Positions 1-12,289 of a DNA stretch of 64,000 nucleotides are shown piece after piece. This stretch comes from Pisaster brevispinus (lineage: Eukaryota > Echinodermata > Asteroidea > Forcipulatida > Asteriidae), in contig JAMKCF010000009.1 in the NCBI GenBank assembly GCA_023634235.1, forward strand, positions 8,866,001 to 8,930,000, written 5' to 3'. Below the pieces are notes generated by a model. The model saw only the letters and a program-made list of their open reading frames with translations, had not been told where the DNA came from and made no database searches. Numbering within the stretch: position 1 is the stretch's first letter; each line of letters begins with the position of its first letter. Made by a program: the position numbers and the translations under genes.

Positions 1-3000
1 CTTTGTGATACTACCGTACGACCATGTTTTGTGGTTTTTAAACCGAAATAAATCATCATGAGTTGAAGTATAGGATGTCCTTAGCAACAGTCTTAGCAAC
101 AGTCCTAGCTGTAGCCATAGCCGCAAATTTGCATACAACCTTTGACTCAAACGTGCCTTCATTCTGTAATAATATTTGTCAATATACCTATGTTTTCTTT
201 TTAATACTTGTTCATTTTACTATGCTATTAATGTATGATGAAGAGAAATCAAAGCCTTTAGGCATGATTTGGTCTACTCGTATTCAATGACTAGCCAGCT
301 GGGCTAAACAGCCTGTTGTGTCACTAGTCTGCCAACATTTTTACTGGTCTATATCTCAAGGTCTACATGCAACATTTAGATTTTTAATATGTACAATACT
401 CTGTGAAATGTGGAGAAAAACAACAAATTATATTAATAATACTCCAAGCAGGCTCCACTCATCGTCAAATGTTAACAAATTATTTACCAATTCATGATTT
501 CTGAATGATGATTTTTCTTGTAATTTCAGACGGAGACGGCAGCACAGAGGTATGATGTTAAACCTTAAGGGTGACGGGATGAACTCTTAGGCCCCTTGCC
601 CTCCTTACCTACCAAGACACGCATGAGATGATGACGTCGTATTATTACTGAACTCGCTTTAGACTATTCCTGTGGTTTTTTTATACACAATGTTTTTAGC
701 TGGTAGAGTGGACAGAGACTTCAGCGTTGGGGTCTCTCATCATTTGATGAATATATTCTATGGACAAAGTCACAGCTATTCCAGCATGAGGATGATATGA
801 AAATGGACTCTGTGTACGTATTGAGAGAGTGGATTGCTGCTTTTTCAAAGCTGCTGACACTTCTTATCCCGCTGGGGTTGTGGTGAACTGTGGACTGTAC
901 CATTAATAGGCAGGGCAAAACATCTACAATTTTTCGCATATGCAGCAAATGTTTTGCATGCTACTTGGAATGATTTTCTGTTTTGAATGAGCTCAGAATT
1001 GTGGTTAAAAAATAGAAAACAAGCGGTGTTGAAAGAGAGTGTGTTTCGTCATGACTGAAACAGCGATCGGTTTTGAGGAAATAATGCTGCATTTTTTCTA
1101 GAGAGACTGTAATCTGCTGGACCGACTTGCTAGTGGAGGGGCAAAGAAGCCTGGATTGGAGTTGTACATCGATGACGTTGCACCTTTTTTTTTATCACCT
1201 CAGCAGTGACTTCATTGAGGCATTTTTTTTATAAGGGAGGCTGTGGCACATGCTAGCAGCAGCAAAACAGAAAACCTAAAATAAGAATGTTCTGTAACAC
1301 TGCAGCTTCTTTCTGACACGCTTAGGCACGACAAGAGTTGCTTGTTCTTTTGTACAGAGAGGGTAGACTGTGCTGGACCAACACATACTGGAAGGAAAAC
1401 AAAAGAAGAATGGACTGGACTGAGTAGTTTGTGTGTATGGCTGGGTTTTTTTTAAATCGACCTTTTTTGTGTTAATTCATCTACAAAGTTTTTTCGATGT
1501 GGACGTGTCTGTGTAGAATCTGGTATGTAAGTTTGGGGTTTTTTTCATTCGGTGTTTTCCCTCCAATCCTTTATGAGAGTTGACATACGGGTGGAGATGA
1601 TAAACACAAACAGCGCCCTCTTCAGCTTGGCGCAAGGATCAGGAACCGAAACGATAGACTCTAAAGGGTGTCGGTAGTTGCGACCTCTCTTGACCTCATC
1701 ATTTTGCTTAGAGACGAGGTCAAGCAAGGTCGAGGCTTCCAGTGACCCTTTAGATTCTACCATTCCTTTACGGGTCTGTCGTCTTGTGTAATTATTACAA
1801 AATGTAGGGTCATGTAGCGGTCATGTGCATGTAGGACCTCACCACAAAAAAAAGTTGTATTTGTACATTTGTACAGGTCTATGTGGCTTTATTAAGGTAG
1901 TATTTTATTAGTGCTAGGTCTACGTTATAATTCTTGGTGATTATTCAGTGTACGGTACACTCAAGCATGCAAGTTTTGTACAAAAAAGTCAAAATCATGT
2001 GGCACCTGCAGAAAAATCAAGATGACTCAAGGCAATCATCCCCGCTAGAATGGTTTGATTTGAAACATTTCAGATAAATTTCAAGATGTGTCAAATGCCC
2101 CTGGACACGACTGTAGGAGATCTTTCATGCAAGTTTCAAACTATCTACTCCATCCCTTGTGGTTTGGAACGATGGATAATCTATGCCAGCCTGCAATATG
2201 ATATCATGTGGTGAATGCATGTACACGGTATACAGATAGTTCGATGCACAGTTGTGCCACCATTCACAACAAGCGCAGTGAAATGATTTTGAATGGTTGG
2301 TCAAGTTACTGAAAAAGGATACCAAGAGTAGGAGGGTTAGGTTGGACTGCTCTTCGTAGGATTTGAATTCCCTGGAAACTTCTAGTAATAAAACATTTCT
2401 TCATCAGACTGGTTGCTCATTTTTGTTATAATGTGTAGGATGCATTTCTTTAAACAGAGCCTATGCTTTTCTTTATTGGTTATTTACTCAGTAAAATTTG
2501 TCAATGGGCAATCACAGACTTTTCAAGACACTAAATTGCAAATGAAAGTCCATCTAAAAAATGGCTTGAAATGTTTTTTATTTCTTAAGTTTTATTTGTC
2601 ACAACCCTTTTGAAATCTCTCAACCCCTAATTTGTATGCACAAACATGACTGATTGGAACGTGATTTTGTCAAATATTCTTTTGTCTTTTATTAAACATT
2701 TCAATAAATTTATTAAAATAAATCTCGAATACAAACTTTAAAGCAGAAACAAATCTAATCCAGTTCACAAATTATTTGGAAACATTACAAAAACTAGTTC
2801 TTTTTCATCCAATTTGTTAATTTTTTACTGTTGGATAAAAGACTCTACAGTACTGTCTAGGGTCATGTTAAAAACATTAGGACACCTTCTCTAGAGGTCT
2901 TGGGTTCAAATCCCATCTTAGGCTCTTCATCAAAAACTGGAGTAGGGCAGAAAATTACATGTGGGTCTTTGATTCAATAAGAACATAAGTAAAAATCAGT

Positions 3001-3701
3001 TTCCAATACATAGAGCCCTTACAAAATGGTTTAAATAAAATGGCATTTTATTTGATACTCTTTCAGCAATAATTTGAGTCTGTACTTTCCACACACAAAA
3101 GGTCAACGCTGTTTTGATTGAATATCACGGGATAAAAATTCCACTCACAAAATGTACTGACCTTTATACTTGGAAATGTGAAGCCATTGGAAGTTTTGGG
3201 GACTTTAATAAATTTTGCACTGGAAGAGTATCAAACACAAGGGCAGTTTACATTGTTTTAACATGTCGTTAGCGACTCTATCTATCTATTGCAAAACTGA
3301 AACTCTTAAAGATCATTTCATATTGAAAATTTACAACATTAGAAATTCCTTTTTAAACAAGTTCAAAGTGAATGGGTATCATTGCTGTTTTTTCCCAATA
3401 GTAAATAAATTTCAACATCAGGTTCGGAATCTACACTCTATACAACCAAACTGTAAAAATGTCATCAGGTTTTGGTGAAAACTTAAAATAACTTCTTTTT
3501 TTTAAGGTAATCATAATGAGGCTTATTTTATTTGTGTCGATCAGAATACAGGTTTTTAGGAAAGGAGGCTTTCAAGTGCTCTTTTCCCGACTTTCAACAA
3601 ATTGTTTCAGGCGAGACTATTTCTCAGGATGATTGGTATGGGTTAAAAAAAACTATAATCAGCAAGCTTTCAGCTTGAAAAATATTTTCATTTTGATTTG
3701 C

Positions 3702-3884
3702 AATCCTATACATTTTCATTTTAAACAAACAGTCATTTGGTTTCTGCTATTCCTTTGCAATATTTTTAGGTTGAACAAAGACAAACTGTCGCAATCCTAT
3801 ACATTTTCATTAAACAAACAGTCACTTGGTTTCTGCTATTACTTTGCAATAACTTTGGGTTGAACAAAGACGAACTGTCTAGAG
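3702..3884. repeat. Two-copy ~90-bp tandem duplication
   Basis: Two neighbouring copies start with CAATCCTATACATTTTCATT and end with GAACAAAGAC plus AACTGTC. They differ by a 2-bp indel and a few substitutions. The shared end matches the spacer that follows the tRNA-like part of the interspersed repeat at 3885-4145 (read on minus), so the duplication appears to have arisen within or at the edge of that element. Confidence 0.75.
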
Positions 3885-4145
3885 CGCGATTTGAACGTGC
3901 GACCTCCGAATTAACTAGCCCTAATGTTTGGGGCCTCCCTATTTTGTTAATATCTTTGTTTGGGGGTGCCAGTCAGAAACCATACAACCGTTAGCTGCCG
4001 TGTAGCCAGGGATCACACCCAAGTTTACGACACAACCTGGGAAGCGGCAGCAGAGGGATCACCTTAAGGGGATGCGAGTTGTTATTTCAAGTATCAAGTA
4101 ATAAACCACAGGGGAATCTGACTGGGACAAATTTGTAATCCTTTA
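3885..4145 (-). repeat. tRNA-like SINE family A, copy 1 (minus)
   Basis: Same repeat as at 8500-8620, 29612-29998 and 57489-57850. Read on minus it contains the shared block with GGTGATCCCTCTGCTGCC and TTGGGTGTGATCCCTGGCTA, then GGGAGGC-C and a tRNA-like segment whose B-box region, read on plus, is the degenerate stretch around 3889-3915. The tRNA-like part is more decayed than in the other copies. Family assignment rests on direct comparison within this window. Confidence 0.7.
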
Positions 4146-4883
4146 CAGTTCAGAATATTTCTCGCTCGTCAGAGTTGACTGTCGACCCCCTGGATAGCAC
4201 ACTACTGTCTGAATAGGTTCGCCTAACCTCTCTAGCGCGTGGCCGGAAGTAGAAACAGATATTCTTAGTTGACTTGCTGCAGTCTGTTGTCTGTTGTAGG
4301 ACAACAAAGAAATACAAGAGTTAGAAAATAAAACAATGAGACCCTTGAACTATTTGTCATCGCTCACTTACAGTCAACAAAGCTGAATGAAAGGATCGCA
4401 AGAGAAGAACTAAGTCTATGGTCAAAAATAGAATTAAAAGAAACCCCAAATCACAAATGTTTATTTTGATTGGAGTAATTGAAATAATTATGAATGTGCA
4501 GAAAATCCCTGATAAAACCGTTTTGTGTGTTTTCCTATTAATTTGATGAATTTTTCACAAGTTGTTTTTTTGGTGTGTTAATTGAATATTAGAGGATGGA
4601 AATTAACTGAATCTTTAAAAAACCATTGTTCAGATACTAATTGGTTAAACAAAAAACTTCATAAAAGAACTTTAAGCTTGCACTTTCTGGGCCCCAAAAT
4701 GGCTGTTGGTTAAAAAGTGACAGCACATTGTTGTATTTTGGAAGAGTGAACTCATTTCCATCCTTTAGTGAAAAAAAAAAAAAATGCTGACAATAAGAAA
4801 ATTCATCAAATTTGGTGGTCCCATTTTGTAAAAAACTAAACATGGGTTATACTTGTCAGTTTTTGTGCACATTCATACAGGGA

Positions 4884-4911
4884 TTATTTTGATTGTGGCA
4901 ATCAAAATAAG
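4884..4911. repeat. Short palindrome of an interspersed repeat
   Basis: A near-perfect palindrome, TTATTTTGATTG then TGG then CAATCAAAATAAG, recurs at 59557-59587 and, in decayed form, near 43048. Both good copies lie between GTGCA-type sequence on the left and an A-rich tract with a GATTGGTA motif on the right, so this looks like the centre of a short interspersed element rather than a single-site palindrome. Confidence 0.55.
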
Positions 4912-5057
4912 CAATGGTAAATAGTGGGGACTTTGAATGCTATTTTCTTCACATTAAAAGTATCGGATACAAGTTTTTATCTGGAAGATTGGTACTGGTG
5001 TTAGCTTTCATGTTGAAACTAATGTTGTTTTTCTTCGGTAAAACCCATTGTGTTTGA

Positions 5058-8000
5058 TTAAATTACCTTTGGTGTTTGTTGCCCAAAGCCTGTCCCATCT
5101 GGCGAACTACTCACTCCAACAGTTTGCCTAGCAACAATGTCACTCTCGGCTACAGTAATGTTGCTTGCCGTTACATTACCAGTAGGGTATCTGTGATTTC
5201 CAGAGCAACTGCATGTGCATAATTGATGCTGAGCATGGCTTGTAAGAAAGTCCCTGCCTCTCCCAACTGTTCTAGCCTTCTTTATTTTGTTAGTCTCCAA
5301 CTCAAGGACTTTCCTCTTGCCGGATCTTGGTGAAGTACCGCCATCTTCGAATGAAGTAACTGGAGATAAAGATGGAGATGAAGTTTGAACTGGTTTCTTT
5401 CTCTCGATGTTGCATTTGTGAGCAGAGACTTGAAATTGAGATTTTTCTTGAGTTAAAGTCACAACCTTTAAGCTCTGATCCGTGGACAAGTTGGCGGCTC
5501 GTGGCTGGAGTGTGGAATGTTGGCAATATAGGTGATTTTTTCTTAACACTTTCAATAGTGGCTCATTGTGGCTGTCTGTCTCCTGAAGCTGCTCTGAGTT
5601 TCCATTTTGTTTCTCACTTAAAGTTTCTGGCGTTTCATGAGCTTGCACGATGTTCTTTTTTGAAGATTTTTCTGCCAAAATTATTGCTTTATTTCTGCTT
5701 ACAACTTCTGCACCTTCTGTAGGTATGTGGTCTTTCCTGATCGAACTACCTTTGTTCAGAGTTGATGAGCTGTTTTCATTTCTGGAAGTGTTTTCCTTAG
5801 TACCACAAGCTGAAGTTACTTGAGAGTCATTTTTGATGATTGTTTGTTTTGCAACACTAATTCCTAGAGTTCTGTTTTGAATTGTGCTTTGAGTGTCACT
5901 TGGTTCTCCGGTTCTTTCTTGGGCCATCTGTGATGTTGATTGAGAGTTTTTAGTGACCGGTGATCTTGGGCTTGATTTAGGGCTATTCTTGAGCCAATCC
6001 GATATTGAAGAATGTCTTCTCTGTGGGGGGTTGGGAGTAACTGGAGACGATGGAGCAGATGCTGGTCTGAATTCCTCTTTAGTTGACACCGCTCTGGTCT
6101 GACGAGGGGGTGTGTCCTGACTAGTAGGAGGTACATTGCTCTTATTTGGTGGTAGGTTTTCTTTCACTGTGACACAAAACAAATAGAGAGAATTAAAAAT
6201 TTCAAAAACACAACTTATTAATCCTATAAAAACTACAAATTCCAAGTTGGTGAAATTCAATAAAGCTGTATTTCTTTTAAGCAAAGTCTGAGGAAACACA
6301 AAGCATTTTCTGAATAAAGTGTTTAACAGTCGCACTTGGGGAAATTTCAATTTTGTTTCTGCTTTTAAGTAGTAACCTGTTTTTCTGCTACCATTGAAAG
6401 ATAAGCTCTTTCTCTTTCTGCCCACTGTAAGCTGAACATGGGCAAAAATACAGCTCTACAAAAAAGGTCTTTGTGCTCAGATTTGAGTTGGTTTTTTTTG
6501 TGTGATCTTGGTTGACTAAAGTTGCTTATGGTAAGGAAGACGGGTTATGAGTGCAGTCTACTAAAGGTAACTTTGGTAAGGAAGGGGTGGTATGAGTGCA
6601 GTCGACTAAAGTTAACTTTGGTATAAAGGAAGAGGTGGTATGAGTGCAGTCGACTAAAGTCGCCTATAGTATTAAGGAAAGGGTTAAATGAGATTATTTA
6701 GCAAACCCTACTGTATTTGTGCAAAACTCACTTTGGATTTTTAGTTTTGATCTTTCAGCATGTCCTATGAGTCGATTTGGAGTACCACTTGAAGACGTTG
6801 AATCTTCAGATTTTAGTAATCGCCAGATTCGAACGGAAGCGTCATCAGCACCAGTCACAACCTGTCATATCATAATGGTTTCAAATATTTGTAAGTGAAT
6901 AAATTTAATGAAAAGGGACTGGTCTAGGAAAGTTTTTCTCCTCTTTTCCATAACTTCATAATTGCAACGCACAGGGTGTATCAGGTAGAATGACACCAGA
7001 GTGTTGGGTGATATTCATGTCTGGTAAAAACTTGAGATTGTTTTTCTTCTTTTTTTAAGTGTAACAACAAACGTTAATATTTTGTTGCGTTTTAGTAGTG
7101 TAGATACTGTGTTAAGGTGAAAGATATAAGTAGAATGGAAGTAGATCCAATCTTGCATTTGTTAGAGGCCACTATAGGCATTTATGTACGAGTTGATTGA
7201 ATCTACTATGCTGTTCTCTGAATGGATATGCATTAGTTTGACACTTCTGAATGAGTTACCTTTGGGAAATCATCCTTTGCCCATGTAACCATAGTAACCT
7301 CATCTTCATGACCACAAAGGGTGACGGGTGGACAGTTTGGTTGATGAACCTAGGAGAAAAACAAGCAGACAAAGAGACAATTCAATAAATAAACAAAATG
7401 AATCCTAACCCCTTATTGTCTTTGGCTAGAGACCCTCCTTAAAAATATTCTACTCTTTGATAACCAAAAAGCCAAATGTATGGACTTTGAGAGACTCCTT
7501 GCTTATGCCATCCTGAGGACAAACAATTGAAACGCACAAATGCACACTTCATGCACAACTATCAGCCAATCAGGATCTTCCTTTGATTTCGGAGAGGGGG
7601 CTGTTTGAGCTTGTGATGTCATATACAATGGATCTATAAGATTGGTATGCATGGTCCAATGGTATAAAGCAATTGTTACTTGGCCCTGCAGTCTCAAATC
7701 CTACAGAATCAGATACCTTCATGACTAGTACGGTAAACTCTTATCCAAGAATTTGTACAAAAGAAAATCTGGACAATTTCACCTGTCAGAACTTTGATAT
7801 GACTGAGAATCATTGATTGGTGAAATTTTGACTTTGTGTTGAACCGTAATGCATCAATTCCTCTGAAATACACATTCTGTTTTGCCTAAATTTGATGGAT
7901 TAATAGCTGCAACGCAAAGCCAATCATGAGCAAAGAAATCTGAGCAGATTTTGTGATTGCTCCCTGCTACTCTACCATTTGTCAGAGTTTAGAAAAACTT

Positions 8001-11000
8001 CAAAGAGCTCCATTTGCCTCATTGGAATGCATTTACTCTTCTTAAACTCAACAATGTCCCCACCCTTTTTACGTACATTCCAAATGTAAGCCTTTCCGTC
8101 ACCAGACCCACTCAGCAGGAGACCGTCATCTCGCGAGAGGGCGCTCTTGACATAAAATGATGAGTTTTGATGGCCAGAGTAGGTTGCTATGGGCTGCGTC
8201 TGTAGCCCCAGGGTACTGTGACGATAGATGATGTCATCCATGCAGCTGGCGTAAAACTCACTTCGTGTGGAGTTGAACAAAAGACTTGAAAAACCTATGA
8301 AGTGGTTAGGATTGATTTTTAATTATTGCACGATCAAATTACTTAGGTTGTTATCTTTAAACCAAGGTATCACCGTGGTATTGGTGAAGTCATACAGTAT
8401 AGACTGTGCAAGTCCCACTAGTAGCAAAAACTAGAAAATTAATTTTCTTTGCGTTAAACACTATTGGCAACTTAAATAACCACTTTTTAAAAAAAATACT
8501 AGGGAGGCCGCCAACATTAGGGCTAGATAGCTTAGTTGGTTGATCGCCGATAGGTTAATTTGGAGGTCGCAGATTCAAGTCCAGCTCTAGTCAATTTTCC
8601 TTTGGTCAACCCAAAATTTGCTATACTTTTTAATAGTATTTATTCAGTCATCGACACAGAGATGATGGATTTTATGAGAATGTGGTTTTACCTCCATTTT
8701 TGTTGCTAGTTCCTGCATAAGGATAAACCTGGCATGGGCTTGGAGCTCGTTTCATTCCCTTGTTGTATTTTCTCAAATCCCAAACCTTGATTGTACTGTA
8801 AGAAAAACAATTTAAGACTGTGAGCCTCACAGACAAATTAAGACAATAACCAATAGGTTTGTTTTTGTGCAGATTTTTTATTCAGAGTATGTTGTCAGTA
8901 AGTGTGGTTTAACTCTTCTGTAAGCTACGCTCATTTCACCCAAACTGGCTCCAATGATAGCCAGAAGCCCAGTGAGCTAGTTTATCTTTGAGGATTTATG
9001 TTTGAAAAAACATTTTTGTTTTTACTTCTTAAAATTTCTTACAAGCTACATACATCATTTTAGAGAACGGGTGGGTCTTGAGAACCTTTTTGATGGACAA
9101 AACAGTTTCTTCGTTCTGTAAGCCGAGAGCAGTAATGGAACATATTTTGTCACCAGCCTGTTTGCCTGCCTTTATAACACTGCATCTATCTTTGTCTTGC
9201 TCCCTGAATACACATTGTGTTAATGCTCTGTTTACAGACCATAAAAAGCGACCTGGCTATTTGTCCTTGTTAAGTTGTAGCTTCAATCTCATTTTATCGA
9301 ATTGAATGGAGAAAAATCAACATGGCAGTGAGAACAGCAGGTATAAGTATTGCCACAAAGATGACACAATGGAAACACGCAGCTATGTACGCACAGAGGA
9401 TGAGCCAATGAGCAACACTTTTTGACCTCATGAGAGGGCGCCCTAGACTGATGACATTATACTCTTAAGGTCACGTGCAAACGTCACTCACCTATCTGTA
9501 GCTCCAGCTGAAAACAGTGACATATCGTCCTGAAAGTTGACGACGGTGACACTGGACAAGCTGTCACCCCTGACCTGGATGGAGGGAGACAGTCGGCTGC
9601 GTTTTCTAGTTGGAGTATTTCTCAGCTTCGCTACTTCAGCATGGGCTTCTTTGATGATGTTCACTGCTGTGTGATGAGAAACATTGCTACCTCCTGGGAA
9701 AAAGTAGACATAAAACAAAATCAAATTTATCAGGCCTATATAAAATTTTGTGTCACAGAACTACACTAAAAAGCTAAAATACTGGACTCCGGCCCATGGT
9801 CCAGTTGGTAATGCAAGAACTGTCCACAATTTCATATAAAGCTAATGAGCATAAAATCTGCTTGCTTAGCAAAAACAGATTACCAGCCCAAATACAATGT
9901 AATCGTGACTGGTACCCTGCTTATTTTTGCTCAGCAAATTAATTTGTTAAGCATGTTTTTCTGCTTAACAACTTTATGAAATTGGGCACTAGGATGCTAT
10001 AATAGTAATACTGTCAATGATGGTTGATAATAACAATAAAATAATGATTACATTTATATAGCGCTTTATACTAAAAATAAGTTTCTAAGTGCTTCACAAA
10101 GTAAATATAAACGATTAAGTAAGCAAACGGGAAAATTAAAGCTAGAAATATACAATAATAATACAAAAGGTACACGAAATATACAATATAACAGGCTATT
10201 TAGAAGAGACAAATATCATTAGACTATGTGGAAAATTATTGTAATATTATTGATAGTAATTGCAATATTATTGATAATAATTTATGTTGGAAATGAGAAT
10301 GGCTATTTTGGTCATCCTTTATGATTTGATCTTCGAAGAGAATTTTGATACAAACTTTATGTTTCTTTGGACAATTACCTCTGTTATTACACCTGGTGTC
10401 CCACACTAAGATGTTGCCATCCCTGGCCCCTGTAGCGAAGACGTGACAATCTCCAGGACGGAAACACACAGACTTCAGGCTACAGCTGTGGCCCATAAAG
10501 ACGCCTAGGGCTTTGCCTGTCACTACGTCCCACAAGGCTGCCATCTGATCCCCTGATGCAGTCACTAAATGGTTCTTGCCGTCAGCCCAGGCCACATCAA
10601 ACACTGCGTTCCTGTGTGCCCGAAAAACTGCCAAACAAATTATACCAAACAACTATATCATGAACAAAAGTTTGTAACAATACATTCAGTACGAATGATT
10701 ATAAAGTATACATATTTGAACAGTTTTGGCAGATATTACATTTATACCTTTGACAACTTTTGCAGCTTGAGAGGTATCAATCAGGGTAACAAACCCATCT
10801 TCATCAACCACAGCAAGCAGATGAGAATTGGCCGTCATCTTAGAGAAACTACAGGCAAACGGCGGAACTTGCTCGACTTGATTCTCTGCTTCAAATATGT
10901 ATTGGTCTTCCGGGTAGCAACCAAGCAGTAACGTTTTGTCGTGCAGATATCGCCAAACGTCATGATGTCCTTGAAATAGAAATTGAGAAAAAGATGCTGA

Positions 11001-12077
11001 ATCCAACTGTAACATGTTCTTTCATTATGACCCCAAAACATGATCTTCTCTTTGTAAATTAGATTATTAATATCAAAACGAGTGAAGAAGTGGCACTTAA
11101 AATTTTTCCAGAAATTGCACCGAAAACTTAAATAAATGTTTATACTTTGTAAAAAAATTTTGACTAATGGAAAAAACCTCAGCAATCTGGATTGAAGCAT
11201 GTTAATTGCTAAATTAACAAGATTTCCAAAAATTATCTTTAAGAAAGAAGAAGAAACAAATCATGAATTTGAATGGGAAATAAAATTAAGATCTCAATTT
11301 CCTCATGATAACTTATTATCACCAAATGGCTGTTTTATGACACATTTTGGATCTTTGTTGGAAAATCTAATGCCATCACTTGAAGGTATGTGATAAATTC
11401 CTTTTGAGCTTGGTAATGTGGGAAAATCAAAGTTTATCATAAAACAGCCACCTGAAAGTAACAAAAATTATGTGTGCACATTGTAAAACATATTATGGTC
11501 AAGGGTCAAGATTCTCCATTTTATACATTCATGAAAACGAGTCTTTGAAGGAACCTGTGTCATAATGGTGGATGTGGATTATGGTTAGTCGCTGCAGCAT
11601 CTGACCATCACTTTATTGACTTGTCTAAAAATAAAATGTCTAAAAATGAAGATTTTATTATATTGGTCATGAGTGAAAAAGTGGTTGTCTTATTCAGCAT
11701 ATTTTGCCATGGATCGAGTAAGTGGGCATGATGAGAGGGAAAAAAAAAGTTAAGGAAAAGTAAATAAACAAAAATTTCACCCTCGCCTCTCTTCATAGTC
11801 ATACTTTACTCAGACAACTAACGTTAGAACTCGTATTATTATTAATAAGTCACCTGAACTAAAACAAATTTAACAAGTTGCAAAAAGCTAATTATTAAAA
11901 TTCACATAAACACTGTATTTTTTAGTAACTAAGTTTATGTGAATTTTATTAATAATCATTAAATTACAAAGATAAAACAAAACGTTGTTCTAACACTACA
12001 GTAACATTACCTGGTGTTAGTTGCAGTGGTATATTTGAACCATAAACGGGCTTTACTCTTGTCCAAGAAAATACCAT
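5058..12077 (-). CDS. DTL: Denticleless/CDT2: CRL4 ubiquitin ligase substrate receptor
   Basis: WD40 substrate receptor of CUL4-DDB1 that targets CDT1, p21-type and SET8 proteins at chromatin-bound PCNA (family knowledge). Coding exons in transcript order: 12077-12011, 10969-10748, 10627-10379, 9693-9492, 8795-8692, 8294-8077, 7349-7260, 6861-6732, 6424-6377, 6166-5058. All phases join and give 812 codons plus stop (human about 730). The N terminus MVFSWTRVKP resembles the vertebrate start. WD repeats span about residues 80-400. Two DDB1-binding WDxR boxes are visible, WDTR at 172-175 and WDLR at 252-255. The C-terminal half is low-complexity, rich in SP/TP sites, with SSISDWLKNSP near 496-506 matching the conserved family motif. 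No terminal PCNA-binding PIP box is seen in the last exon. The final codons AAG-GTA-ATT-TAA overlap a splice-donor consensus, so a further 3' exon is possible. Confidence 0.94.
6513..6685. repeat. Tandem repeat in DTL intron, ~3 copies of ~58 bp
   Basis: The words GACTAAAGT, AAGGAAG and GGTATGAGTGCAGTC recur with a period near 58 bp, three times with small indels. The array lies in the DTL intron between exons 8 and 9 and has no coding potential. Confidence 0.8.
8500..8620 (+). repeat. tRNA-like SINE family A, head-only copy
   Basis: Starts AGGGAGGCCGCCAACATTAG and continues with a 72-nt tRNA-like segment (8521-8592). The ends GGCTAGA and TCTAGTC can pair as a 7-bp acceptor stem. The A-box-like stretch TAGCTTAGTTGG and a B-box-like AGATTCAAGTCC are visible. 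Located in the DTL intron between exons 5 and 6, opposite to the gene. Confidence 0.75.
9825..9987. mobile_element. Short TIR element, family M (CCAATTTCATA ends)
   Basis: The left end reads CACAATTTCATATAAAGC and the right end is its inverted counterpart ATGAAATTGGGC. The inner parts are rich in TTAGCA and TGCTTAA words. The same terminal signature recurs at 31766-32016, 62810-63048 and as partial copies near 18100-18190, 27419-27551, 40796-40960 and 59156-59250. About 160-250 bp with no coding capacity, so MITE-like. Lies in a DTL intron. Confidence 0.7.
10030..10110 (-). repeat. LINE/SINE-type 3' tail fragment
   Basis: AATAATGATTACATTTATATAGCGCTTTATA with a following AAGTGCTTCAC resembles, on minus, the 3' end of the LINE at 50594-51800 (GCGCTTTATAAG then ATT repeats). 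Similar remnants are seen at 27225-27300 and 41446-41510. Probably a short retroposon tail. Confidence 0.45.
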
Positions 12078-12256
12078 TTCAATTTCTGCTATTAATTTTT
12101 GAAGTTAAAACATGCAAATCAATAGAACAGAGCAGCACAGCAGACGCCAAGATTGCAACGCTAATTAACATGCACTCCAGACACATTAGCATTACATTTC
12201 CCCACAGTCTACAGCGCACAGGGATGTGAGGGAGGCCTATCTAGGCGTGCATTAAA

Positions 12257-12264
12257 TTTGGCGC
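12257..12264 (+). promoter_or_regulatory. E2F-type site TTTGGCGC
   Basis: Perfect match to the E2F consensus TTTSGCGC, extended to TTTGGCGCGCC. It lies 180 bp upstream of the DTL start codon in the GC-rich core of the divergent promoter. DTL is a known E2F-regulated S-phase gene in vertebrates, so the site makes biological sense. Binding is inferred. Confidence 0.65.
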
Positions 12265-12281
12265 GCCGGTCCTTTGGACTC

Positions 12282-12289
12282 GCGGGAAA
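12282..12289 (-). promoter_or_regulatory. E2F-type site GCGGGAAA (minus: TTTCCCGC)
   Basis: Second perfect E2F-like word, inverted and 17 bp beyond the first site. Paired E2F sites in opposite orientation are common in cell-cycle promoters. Inferred from sequence only. Confidence 0.6.

Larger units (their letters stand above)
1..5057. other. Gene-poor left flank (downstream of DTL)
   Basis: I see no gene that can be supported here. The strand-minus DTL transcript must end somewhere in this stretch, and its 3' UTR may lie here; several TTTATT words on the plus strand (polyadenylation signals read on minus, for example near 2690) are candidates but none stands out. A weak exon-like segment sits at about 531-550, after a TTTCAG acceptor-like site, and could be the tail of an upstream plus-strand gene, but nothing recognisable is encoded. 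The rest is AT-rich single-copy-looking DNA plus the repeats listed separately (tandem duplication at 3702-3884, SINE-like repeat at 3885-4145, palindromic repeat at 4884-4911). Confidence 0.5.

Noticed and set aside
531..560. Last exon of an upstream plus-strand gene after TTTCAG
   Set aside because: Only a few codons before stops and no recognisable protein; evidence too thin.
1545..1763. 72-codon minus ORF that might be an extra DTL exon or a small gene
   Set aside because: No resemblance to any CDT2 C terminus, no PIP box, and no clear splice sites in a matching phase.
12124..12201. Upstream ATG-initiated minus ORF MLMCLECMLIS...
   Set aside because: Ends in a stop without a good donor and does not resemble DTL; probably 5' UTR sequence.
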